This document shows, in pieces, positions 56,169-63,519 of a stretch of DNA of 64,000 nt (positions are counted from its first letter, which is position 1; every line of letters starts with the position of its first letter). The stretch comes from Sphingobacterium humi. GTDB taxonomy: Bacteria; Bacteroidota; Bacteroidia; Sphingobacteriales; Sphingobacteriaceae. Under the pieces are notes generated by a model. It was given only the letters and a program-made list of their open reading frames with translations, did no database searches and had not been told where the DNA came from. Made by a program: the position numbers and the translations under genes. The stretch lies in assembly GCF_009768885.1 (NCBI RefSeq), contig NZ_WSQA01000007.1:124001-188000 (forward strand). The letters are read 5' to 3'.

Positions 56169-57263
56169 CTACTTCACAAACAACTGCTTTAACTGTTCTA
56201 TCACCTGTCCGTTTCCGGAAACTGAAATACTATTAATCTTCTCGGCGATTTTCTCCACGTATTCCATTTCCCGCAATTTGAACAACATCGCGTTCTCTTC
56301 CAATAACTTCGCGGTATTCAACAAGCTTCGGGTGGAAGCTGTTTCTTCCCGCCGGGTGATGATATTGGCTTGCGCCTGTTTCTCGGCAATTAACACCTGG
56401 TTCATGATGGTCCGGATTTCTCCTGGCAAAATGATATCCTTTACGCCTGCTGTAATCACCTTCACCCCTAACTCGCTGACCTGCGTTTTGGTTTCGGCAA
56501 GGACGTATTCCGAAATTGCCGATTTATTTTCCATCAAGCTATCTAAGGTTAAGTTGCCGATGTAAGCCCGCAAGGCGAACTGCATACAGGTATACAATTG
56601 CACTTCAAAGTTCTTATTGTTCATCACCGCCTGCTCCACATCGATCACCTGATATTGAAAAGCAAAGTTGATTCGCACTTGCGCCTTATCTTTGGTCAAG
56701 ATTTCCTGTCCGGGAATTTCCATGGCCAAGACCCGCAAGTCGACCAATTGCACGCTTACTTCCAAGTTGTTCTTCCAGAAGTAATAGGTTCCCGCTTTCA
56801 ATTCCTGTTGCAATTCACCGTTCACAAACAATAAACCTACTTCGCTTGGGTTTACCTTAAACTTCCGCACCTGGTATGAAAAAGGAACTTTCTCATACAA
56901 TTGTTTATTGATGCTGGCCGGTATTTCCAAACCCTCTATATTGTACACTTCAAAATGCATCGCATGCAAGCCCTTCCAAAAGACATGGCGTCCGGCAGGC
57001 AATACGTTTTTAAAGTTTTTATTCACATAGTGCAAGGCAATTTCGTTATCGCCTACCTCGACAACTTCCACACATTCCTGAAAAGCAGGCATGGCTAACA
57101 ACATATCGATATCATGAGCCACATGAAAAGGATTCGAAAGGTTGTAGATTTGGATTTTTTCACCAAAGCCTAACCAGAACTTCCCTTCCTGAAGCACGCG
57201 AACAACCGTGTTGTTCTTTACTACTAAGCCTACTTCGTTTTTGTTAATTGTTACTCGTTTCAT
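56169..57263 (-). CDS. Slipin/SPFH (band 7) family protein
   Basis: A 364-residue SPFH-domain protein. The first 130 residues repeat part of the later sequence pattern (EVGLVVKNNTVVRVLQEGKF and, later, EVGLLFVNGELQQELKAGTY), a tandem N-terminal arrangement of such proteins. The SPFH core runs about 135-315: KDKAQVRINFAFQYQVIDVE, YIGNLTLDSLMENKSAISEY and ILPGEIRTIMNQVLIAEKQA. There is no N-terminal transmembrane helix, unlike stomatin, so it may be a soluble ring-forming scaffold. Its 5' side is a structured RNA region on the same strand and then a divergent WYL regulator. SPFH proteins have been proposed as scaffolds of RNA-repair systems with a tRNA-like RNA, which fits this context. Confidence 0.88.
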   Translation of the reverse strand: MKRVTINKNEVGLVVKNNTVVRVLQEGKFWLGFGEKIQIYNLSNPFHVAHDIDMLLAMPAFQECVEVVEVGDNEIALHYVNKNFKNVLPAGRHVFWKGLHAMHFEVYNIEGLEIPASINKQLYEKVPFSYQVRKFKVNPSEVGLLFVNGELQQELKAGTYYFWKNNLEVSVQLVDLRVLAMEIPGQEILTKDKAQVRINFAFQYQVIDVEQAVMNNKNFEVQLYTCMQFALRAYIGNLTLDSLMENKSAISEYVLAETKTQVSELGVKVITAGVKDIILPGEIRTIMNQVLIAEKQAQANIITRREETASTRSLLNTAKLLEENAMLFKLREMEYVEKIAEKINSISVSGNGQVIEQLKQLFVK

Positions 57264-57483
57264 CGTGTTATTATTTATGTTTATACCTTAATTCATCTTT
57301 GTTAATAAAGCCTTCCGGACCTGTTCCCTATCCGTCATCGGTAGAAAAAGGGGCCTTTCAGGTTTTCCCTGCTTTCAAAATGAGGCATGGCAAGCTTTAA
57401 AAAAAGCAGGCAAGGCTGATTTCTGCTACAGGAGTAACCTAAAAAGATGCTGTTTCCCACAGGATGGCATTTAGTTGTTTTCT

Positions 57484-57690
57484 GCCAATCAAGAGATTGG
57501 CGAAAAACCGAACCGGTGCGGAAAGCTTCGGAGACCTTTTTAAAGAAGGTCATAACTTCATGTTGTAGGCATTGCTGCCCCTTCGATAGGGCACTCCTTG
57601 AGTGCGTGGGAGTTTCCTCCCGGTTCTATTGTTCTTACCACTTGAACTTCTTCGCAAGCGAAGGCGAGATTCGAACTCGCAACTGACAGA
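57484..57690 (-). ncRNA. Structured noncoding RNA with circularly permuted tRNA-like module
   Basis: Read leftward from 57690, the sequence forms in order: half of an anticodon-like stem (TCTGT), a 5-nt variable loop (CAGTT), a canonical T arm (GCGAG-TTCGAAT-CTCGC), a closed acceptor-like stem (CTTCG-CTTG-CGAAG, a CUUG tetraloop), AA, a canonical D arm (GTTC-AAGTGGTAA-GAAC), A, and ATAGA that completes the anticodon-like stem. Then come hairpins at 57608-57621 (GAAA tetraloop), 57591-57605, 57579-57591, 57568-57579 (GCAA tetraloop), 57533-57551, 57508-57531 and 57484-57501. Open frames across it are not convincing. It lies upstream of slipin and may be its leader or an independent RNA; ends are not defined. 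Confidence 0.75.
57625..57690 (-). ncRNA. tRNA-like module (T arm, capped acceptor, D arm, split anticodon stem)
   Basis: The 66-nt core of the RNA. Spacing is exactly that of tRNA: 5-bp T stem with TTCGAAT loop (57664-57680), no gap to the acceptor helix (57650-57663), 2 nt to a 4-bp D stem (57631-57647) whose loop holds GG, 1 nt, then a 5-bp stem (57625-57629 with 57686-57690, one G-U pair) and a 5-nt variable loop. Because the acceptor end is closed by a CUUG tetraloop there is no CCA end, so it cannot be charged with an amino acid. Confidence 0.75.
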
Positions 57691-57886
57691 TAAAAAAGAC
57701 AAGTACTTTTGGCTATAATCAGGATATTAAGGTTGCACCCTAACACTTCCCTGCTATTCAGAAACAGGCGATTGGATTACCCCGCATTTACTCATCTAGA
57801 TCTTTACTATTTTTCTATATAAAAAGCTTTCCGCTTTATCGTCAAAGAACTCATGTCGCAACCGACAATACAAAGATGCAGGGCAT
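57691..57886 (-). other. Leader/promoter region of the structured RNA
   Basis: No gene seen. Read leftward, TTTG (57848 area) with TATATAGA about 21 bp on is one promoter possibility. A second is CATCTTTG just downstream of the palindrome at 57887-57909. Neither is decisive, so the 5' end of the RNA remains open. Confidence 0.35.
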
Positions 57887-57909
57887 ACTACGCAGTGCTT
57901 CTGCGTAGT
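57887..57909. promoter_or_regulatory. Palindromic site, candidate WYL-regulator operator 1
   Basis: ACTACGCAG-TGCTT-CTGCGTAGT is a perfect 9-bp inverted repeat with a 5-nt spacer. The half-site recurs at 58022-58031. It lies between the divergent RNA/slipin unit and the WYL gene. Confidence 0.5.
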
Positions 57910-58009
57910 TTAATAAAACTTTAAAAACACAAGCAAACAAACCTTAAACACCTAATTATCAATCTAATAATTTTTATTAATAATCTGTTTATTTTTTAGC
58001 AACACATTA

Positions 58010-58054
58010 TTGCGCAAATAGACTGCGCAGTAAAAAAGGAAATCCTTATCTTTA
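58010..58054 (+). promoter_or_regulatory. WYL gene promoter with candidate operator 2
   Basis: TTGCGCAA (58010-58017) and ACTGCGCAGT (58022-58031) are palindromes, the second built from the same ACTRCGCAG half-site as 57887-57909. TATCTTTA (58047-58054) is a possible -7; the palindrome would cover its -33 region. The start codon is at 58082. Confidence 0.45.
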
Positions 58055-58081
58055 ATATAGATCATAAAGAGAGAATAAGCC

Positions 58082-59131
58082 ATGTCTACCAATAAAGTAG
58101 CCCTGATTCGGTATAAAACCATCGACAATTGTTTGCGGCAAACCCACCGAAAGTGGTCCTTGAATGATTTAATAGAAAAGGTTTCGGAAGCCCTATATGA
58201 ATTGGAAGGCATTCATAATGGGGTTTCCAAGCGAACCATTCAAGCCGACATCCAATTAATGCGCAGCAATAAACTGGGTTATAATGCGCCCATTATCGTT
58301 AGTCAACGCAAATATTACCAATATGAAGACCCGCAATACAGCATCAGCAACTCCCCTATATCTACGGCGGAGATGGAAAAAATGCGGGAAGTGGTGGATG
58401 TGCTCAAGCATTTGAACGGCTTTGCTTATTTCGACGAAATGAGTGACATGATTGCCCGCTTGGAGGATAATATGCTGCTACCCGGTGGTATTCAAAAACA
58501 AGCCATACAAATGGAGGGCAATACCCTGGTGAAGGGCTTAAACTGGATTACGCCGCTGCATAAGGCCATCCGCGAAGAGATTCCCCTGCTTATTTCATAC
58601 CAGTCTTTTAAAGTCAACACCACGCAGGATATGGTGTATTACCCTTATCTGTTGAAGGAGTACCGCAATCGCTGGTATTTAATTGGCAAGCCCAAAAAGA
58701 TAAATGGCATAATTGCCCTAGCCCTAGATCGGATTCAGGATGTGCAGGAAATGGCCAAGGCACATTTTGTACCTTATGATGGTGTAGCTTTTGACAGCTA
58801 TTTTGAGGACACCTTGGGCGTAACGAAAACAAAAAACGACCGTGCAAGAAAAACGATTATTAAAGTGCATGCCAATCATGCACCTTACGTAGAAACCAAG
58901 CCTATTCACAATTCGCAAATAATTTTAAAGCGCGGCGAAGATGGGCATATTATTATTCGCTTGGATGTGGTGTTTAACTTTGAATTGGAGCGGGAATTGC
59001 TTGGTTTTGGGGAAAGCATTGAGGTGATAGCCCCGGCCCAACTGCGGAAAATAATGCACAAAAGATTAAATTTAGCTGCCCGACAATATGATCAAATGCC
59101 CCTGAACATAAGCTCTAAACCCCAGAAATGA
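58082..59131 (+). CDS. WYL domain transcriptional regulator
   Basis: A 349-residue regulator. The N-terminal part (residues about 1-80: RKWSLNDLIEKVSEALYE, VSKRTIQADIQLMRSNKLGY) is a winged helix-turn-helix of the DeoR-like type. The WYL domain (about 165-240) has PLLISYQSF, YYPYLLKEYRNRWYLIGKPK with the eponymous WYL and LALDRIQDV. A C-terminal WCX-like extension follows. WYL domains bind nucleic acid or nucleotide ligands and commonly govern RNA-repair and defence operons. It is divergent from slipin and the structured RNA and is probably their regulator. It overlaps the GNAT gene by 4 bp. Confidence 0.9.
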   Translation: MSTNKVALIRYKTIDNCLRQTHRKWSLNDLIEKVSEALYELEGIHNGVSKRTIQADIQLMRSNKLGYNAPIIVSQRKYYQYEDPQYSISNSPISTAEMEKMREVVDVLKHLNGFAYFDEMSDMIARLEDNMLLPGGIQKQAIQMEGNTLVKGLNWITPLHKAIREEIPLLISYQSFKVNTTQDMVYYPYLLKEYRNRWYLIGKPKKINGIIALALDRIQDVQEMAKAHFVPYDGVAFDSYFEDTLGVTKTKNDRARKTIIKVHANHAPYVETKPIHNSQIILKRGEDGHIIIRLDVVFNFELERELLGFGESIEVIAPAQLRKIMHKRLNLAARQYDQMPLNISSKPQK

Positions 59132-59679
59132 TGAAACTAGCAAACAGCATAGCCATAGATGCGCAAACCTGCCTGAAGGTATTAGTACCTAGCGATGGGC
59201 AAACTATTTTCAATATCTTAACAAAACAAAGGGCCTATTTTTCGGAATGGCTGCCTTTTGTCCAATTCACCCATAAAGTGGAAGATAGTAAAGGCTTTGT
59301 AGCTATGGCCATTGAGCAACGCAAAACCAAAGGCGAATATGTGTTTAAGATATGCCATGAAGACCGAATGGTGGGCCTTTTAGGGATGAAAGACACCGAT
59401 TATATTAATAAGAACACGGAATTGGGCTATTGGATTGCGCAGGATTTTCAAGGTCGGGGGATTATGACCAAGGCTGTTTCCACCTTGGTTAACGAGCTTT
59501 TTGCTAGCCATAAAATTGAACGTGTACAGATTTGCTGCGCGGTAGGCAATGAAAAAAGCATTGCCATCCCGAAGCGATTGGGTTTTACGCTGGAAGGCAT
59601 TAAACGCAATGGCGAATGGGCCGGCAACCTGGAGTTCCGAGATCTGTTGGTGTTTAGCAAGCTAAAAACCGATAAATAA
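59128..59679 (+). CDS. GNAT family N-acetyltransferase (RimJ/RimL-like)
   Basis: A 183-residue GNAT enzyme of the RimJ/RimL/SpeG-like type. LGYWIAQDFQGRGIMTKAVS contains the acetyl-CoA phosphate loop (QGRGIMT), and RVQICCAVGNEKSIAIPKRL with GFTLEG is motif B. It acylates an amino group, perhaps of a protein N terminus or small molecule. Its ATG is inside the WYL stop region (ATGATGA overlap), so it is co-translated with that regulator; whether it shares the function is unknown. It ends 3 bp from the convergent M1 peptidase gene, with no visible terminator. Confidence 0.88.
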   Translation: MMKLANSIAIDAQTCLKVLVPSDGQTIFNILTKQRAYFSEWLPFVQFTHKVEDSKGFVAMAIEQRKTKGEYVFKICHEDRMVGLLGMKDTDYINKNTELGYWIAQDFQGRGIMTKAVSTLVNELFASHKIERVQICCAVGNEKSIAIPKRLGFTLEGIKRNGEWAGNLEFRDLLVFSKLKTDK

Positions 59680-59682
59680 ACA

Positions 59683-62046
59683 TTACTTATTCTGGTTTTT
59701 AGCCTCTTTCATGGGGTTGCTTTCTGTAGATTGCCCCCGAACCCCCTGCCCTTGCTGCTTAAAGATTTCAAAACGCGAGGGTTGTGCTTGGCGCGGCCAG
59801 GCATTATTGCTCTCCTCAATATCTGCCGTTTCCCGGTACGGGTCTATACAAATACTGGCCACTTCTTTCTGCTTCGCAAATACCTTATAGACTTCCTTTT
59901 CATTGAGGCGCCAAATATAGGCTGGAATATGCTCTAGCTCCTTGCTACCATCGGTATAGGTCCATTCTAGAATAATGGGCATCACCAATCCGCCGTTATT
60001 TTTAAACTGCAATTCGTAAAAGGAAATTTTACCATCCATAATATCCTTTTCCTTAGGCGTTAATGATTGGTAAAACTGCTGATAGCCGGCCTCATCGGCT
60101 GGGCGCACGGCAAAACGATCCCATTTATTATAGAAATCGAGTAAAGAGGTGTCCTTTTCAACCAGAAAAGCCATATTTTCTTCCATATTGCGTTGCCGCG
60201 TAATGGTATTTAAATCGTCCTTAAAGGCCGTTTCCTGTTGTTGCTTGGTCTGCTTCGGGCTGCCTCCTTGCATGCGGTATTGGGTAACATTTTCTAAAGA
60301 AATATCCACTGCTTCAGTCCCAAAGAACCAGCCTCTCCAAAACCAATCGAGGTCAACGGCGGAAGCATCTTCCATGGTACGGAAGAAATCTGCGGGTGTG
60401 GGGTGCTTAAAGGCCCATCGGTTTGCGTATTCTTTGAAGGCATAATCAAACAGTTTCCTGCCCATCACCGTTTCGCGCAGAATATTGAGGGCAGTTGCCG
60501 GCTTGGCATAGGCATTCGGACCGAACTGTACAATATTCTCGGAGTTGGTCATGATGGGCTCTAACTGGTCTTTCGGCAGTTTCATGTAATCGACAATCTT
60601 ATGCGCCGGACCACGACGGGATGGGAAATCCTTATCCCACTCCTGCTCGGTCAAGAATTGCAGGAAGGTATTCAAGCCTTCATCCATCCAGGTCCATTGC
60701 CGTTCGTCGGAATTGACAATCATCGGGAAGAAGTTATGTCCCACTTCATGGATAATAACGCCTATCATACCATATTTCACGGCTTCCGAATAGGTGCCGT
60801 CGGCATCTGCCCGTCCGTAGTTAAAGCAAATCATTGGATATTCCATGCCATTGGCAGCCTCTACCGAAATAGCCACCGGGTATGGGTATGGAATGGAAAA
60901 TTTAGAATAGGTTTTGAGGGTATGTGCCACCACCTTGGTGGAATACTTGCGGTATAAGGGATAGGCTTCCGGGCCATAATAAGACATGGCCATGGGTTGA
61001 TTGCCGGCAATGCCTTCATTTACTTTTAAGGCATCCCACACTAAGCGGCGGGAGCTAACGAAAGCGAAGTCGCGGACATTCTTAGCTTCGTAAATCCAGG
61101 TTTTCTTACTGCTGGATTTGGTTTTCATGGCCTCCTTTGCATCCGCCAGGCTTACCACCTCTACCGGTTCTTGGCTATTTTGTGCTTGCTTCCAGCGGCT
61201 CAGCTGGGTGGCATTGAGCACCTGGTTATAGTTTTGACACTCGCCTGTGGCGCCGACGATATGATCGGCAGGCACTGTGATATGAACTTTATAATCGCCG
61301 AATACCAAGGCAAACTCACCACGACCGGTGAACTGCTTATTTTGCCAGCCTTGAAAATCGGAATACACCGCCATGCGTGGAAACCACTGCGCAATAGTGT
61401 AGAGGTAATTATCATCTCCCGCAAAATATTCGTAGCCTCCCCGGCCACCTTCTACCATGCGGTTGGAAATCTTGTAATCCCAATCGATATTCAGCACAAA
61501 CTTAGCACCCGGTTTAAGAGGCGTAGGCAAGTCGATGCGCATCATGGTGTAATTGATGGTATAAGGCAAGGGTTTATTGGCACCGTCGGTGACCTTGTGA
61601 ATATTCACCCCGTAGCCATTTTGCGTTGGCACAAGGCCCTGCAATTGCTCTAGAGACATACGCTCCGTTAAGCGGCTTTGGTTGAAACGTTTGTTCTCCG
61701 CATCATCGGCATGTTCGTTTTCATCCAGTTGAATCCAAAGGTAGCTTAAGGGGTCGGGGGAATTATTGGTATAGGTAATGGTTTCCGATCCTTTCATGCG
61801 CTGGTTTACTTCATCCAACTCGCAATGAATAACATAGTCGGCTTTTTGCTGCCAATACATAGATCCGGGTGCTCCGGACGCGGTGCGAAAGATGTTGGGA
61901 TCGGAAAGCAGCGTGCCTAGCTGTTCGAATTTATTGCCATGATTGGATTGGCTATTGTTCGACACCTGCGCCGAAGCCAGGTTGAACAGGCCTAAACTAA
62001 AAGCAGCCAAACTGCCACGAAGTACATATGCTCCTAATTTTTTCAT
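59683..62046 (-). CDS. M1 family metallopeptidase (aminopeptidase)
   Basis: A 787-residue secreted zinc peptidase. Signal peptide to LASAQ (residue about 27). The zinc motif HEVGHNFF is followed after 18 residues by the third ligand in WMDEGLNTFL, the pattern HExxH-x18-E of family M1. A GAMEN-equivalent AANGMEYPMICF lies about 30 residues before, binding the peptide N terminus. Two long C-terminal stretches (residues 600-787) include a QQETAFKDDL-rich linker. It overlaps the HupE/UreJ gene by 4 bp and probably degrades peptides outside the cell or in the periplasm. Confidence 0.93.
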   Translation of the reverse strand: MKKLGAYVLRGSLAAFSLGLFNLASAQVSNNSQSNHGNKFEQLGTLLSDPNIFRTASGAPGSMYWQQKADYVIHCELDEVNQRMKGSETITYTNNSPDPLSYLWIQLDENEHADDAENKRFNQSRLTERMSLEQLQGLVPTQNGYGVNIHKVTDGANKPLPYTINYTMMRIDLPTPLKPGAKFVLNIDWDYKISNRMVEGGRGGYEYFAGDDNYLYTIAQWFPRMAVYSDFQGWQNKQFTGRGEFALVFGDYKVHITVPADHIVGATGECQNYNQVLNATQLSRWKQAQNSQEPVEVVSLADAKEAMKTKSSSKKTWIYEAKNVRDFAFVSSRRLVWDALKVNEGIAGNQPMAMSYYGPEAYPLYRKYSTKVVAHTLKTYSKFSIPYPYPVAISVEAANGMEYPMICFNYGRADADGTYSEAVKYGMIGVIIHEVGHNFFPMIVNSDERQWTWMDEGLNTFLQFLTEQEWDKDFPSRRGPAHKIVDYMKLPKDQLEPIMTNSENIVQFGPNAYAKPATALNILRETVMGRKLFDYAFKEYANRWAFKHPTPADFFRTMEDASAVDLDWFWRGWFFGTEAVDISLENVTQYRMQGGSPKQTKQQQETAFKDDLNTITRQRNMEENMAFLVEKDTSLLDFYNKWDRFAVRPADEAGYQQFYQSLTPKEKDIMDGKISFYELQFKNNGGLVMPIILEWTYTDGSKELEHIPAYIWRLNEKEVYKVFAKQKEVASICIDPYRETADIEESNNAWPRQAQPSRFEIFKQQGQGVRGQSTESNPMKEAKNQNK

Positions 62047-62618
62047 AAAGGAAGACGTTCTAAAGCCATAATAAAAGAAATACCTACCACCGCGGAGGAT
62101 AGAAAGAAACTCCAGTCGCGCTGCGTAATGGAGATAATCTTTAACATCAATTCCGATAGGAGGATAACAAAGAAAACAATAATCAATTGTCCGAATTCTA
62201 AACCCAAGTTAAAGGACAGCAGAGGCCATACAATGGAGGTTTCTTTGCCCAACAACGATTGGAGGTAATTGGAAAAGCCCAAGCCATGAATAAGCCCGAA
62301 AAACAAGGTCATGCTGTATAATAAAGCGGGGTTTCTTTGTTTGCGACGCTTGGGTAAATTGTATAAGGCGGTGACCAAAATGGTTACCGGGATTAAAAAC
62401 TCGATCCAATCGCTATTGACAGAAACCAAGTGGAATGCCGCTAAGGCCAGCGTAATGGAATGGCCAAGGGTAAACGCAGTAACCAACCAGAGGATTCTTT
62501 TCCAATCTTTAAGCACATAGCTGCAACACAAGACCATGACAAAAAGTATATGGTCGTAGCCATTAAAATCTAAGATGTGTTGCCAACCCAGCTGGAAATA
62601 GATGGAAAAGTCACTCAT
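62043..62618 (-). CDS. HupE/UreJ family membrane protein
   Basis: A 191-residue integral membrane protein with about six transmembrane helices. The N-terminal GWQHILDFNGYDHILFVMVL is the HupE/UreJ signature (G-x-x-H-x3-G-D-H-type), followed by TAFTLGHSITLALA and FFGLIHGLGFSNYL; the conserved His residues suggest nickel or cobalt handling, as in HupE. In Bacteroidota this form is commonly linked with an M1 peptidase and DUF6702, as here. The substrate is not settled. Confidence 0.88.
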   Translation of the reverse strand: MSDFSIYFQLGWQHILDFNGYDHILFVMVLCCSYVLKDWKRILWLVTAFTLGHSITLALAAFHLVSVNSDWIEFLIPVTILVTALYNLPKRRKQRNPALLYSMTLFFGLIHGLGFSNYLQSLLGKETSIVWPLLSFNLGLEFGQLIIVFFVILLSELMLKIISITQRDWSFFLSSAVVGISFIMALERLPL

Positions 62619-62728
62619 GAATTAGGGTTTATACTATTGATGCAGCAAATTTAAGATATTTTTAAATAAGCAAACCATTCTTAGAAAATTTAGATAAATT
62701 CGTTACGAACTAGACAGGATAATTCAGG

Positions 62729-63232
62729 ATGAAACGAATGAAAACATACCTCGCCATACTATTGGGCTGCCTCATCAGCCTAACGGTTTTTGCGCATCCT
62801 TTCTATGTGAGTATCAGTTCTGTGGATTATAACAGTTCAAAAAAACGACTGGAAATAGCCTGCCGCTTATTTTACGATGATCTGGAGGTGGCCTTAAAAA
62901 CCCATCAGCATAAGAAATTGGACGTGCTGAATCCGAAGGAAAAAGCCGTTTTAGACTCGGCCATCAGCAGGTATATCAAGGCTAATTTTAAATTGCAGGT
63001 GAACGGACAAGCCAAGGAGATGAAGTACGTAGGCTATGAAGTGGAAGAAGATGTGGCCTGGTGTTATTTTGAAGTGCCTCAGGCGAATCCGGTGCAGCGC
63101 ATCAGCATTGTAAATCAACTTTTGTATCAGGACTTTAAAAGCCAATCTAATATTATGCACGTCACGGTGTCCGGAAAGCGCAAAAGCAGTAAACTGGACA
63201 ATCCAAAAAGAACGGTTGAGTTTTCTTTTTAG
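62729..63232 (+). CDS. DUF6702 family secreted protein
   Basis: A 167-residue protein with a signal peptide ending TVFAHPFYVS; HPFYVSISSVDYN and CRLFYDDLEVAL are the DUF6702 signatures. The mature protein is strand-rich and small. It is divergent from the HupE/UreJ and M1 genes with a 110-bp shared upstream region, an arrangement seen in related genomes. Its task is unknown; a helper of the HupE/UreJ or peptidase protein in the periplasm is plausible. Confidence 0.8.
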   Translation: MKRMKTYLAILLGCLISLTVFAHPFYVSISSVDYNSSKKRLEIACRLFYDDLEVALKTHQHKKLDVLNPKEKAVLDSAISRYIKANFKLQVNGQAKEMKYVGYEVEEDVAWCYFEVPQANPVQRISIVNQLLYQDFKSQSNIMHVTVSGKRKSSKLDNPKRTVEFSF

Positions 63233-63282
63233 CTGTCTGGTTTAAGGATTAAGAAATTGTTTTTGATTTTGGGGAGGAGTGG

Positions 63283-63414
63283 TTACCGCTTTGGGCTCTC
63301 ACTTCCTCGGGTGGGTTTGGTTTGATTGTTTCCGATGAATCCCCAGTTGGTTACATAGAAGTAGTATGGGTTGTTCATCATTTTTTCGATTTTCTTACTT
63401 TTCTTTTTCATCAT
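63283..63414 (-). CDS. Possible 43-residue small protein
   Basis: From an ATG at 63414 a 43-codon frame encodes MMKKKSKKIEKMMNNPYYFY followed by VTNWGFIGNN and a basic end (SESPKR). A strongly basic start and an aromatic middle are notable, but no family is known to me and no leader motif is visible. It is in the 287-bp gap between DUF6702 and the AraC-type gene, on the strand of the latter. It may be a real small protein or chance. Confidence 0.3.
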   Translation of the reverse strand: MMKKKSKKIEKMMNNPYYFYVTNWGFIGNNQTKPTRGSESPKR

Positions 63415-63519
63415 ATATATTACCTTTCTTTTAGTGTATACAAAGAATATAACAAATTTTGAACCAATTTCCAAATAATAGTTGAAAATGACGTCCAAAT
63501 GATGAGGAAGGAAGGCTGA

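Noticed and set aside
57335..57553. A 72-residue protein on the minus strand within the structured RNA region
   Set aside because: It runs through dense hairpins, has no family resemblance or signal, and the composition fits RNA structure better than coding.
57625..57690. An ordinary tRNA gene
   Set aside because: The T arm precedes the D arm and the acceptor helix is closed by a tetraloop, so there is no free 5'/3' acceptor end or anticodon loop. It is tRNA-like, not a tRNA.
57484..57690. A permuted (two-piece) tmRNA
   Set aside because: Permuted tmRNA also has T before D, but needs a CCA-bearing 3' piece and a tag frame. Here only a 4-nt loop joins the acceptor strands and no tag reading frame or Ala-tRNA features are seen.
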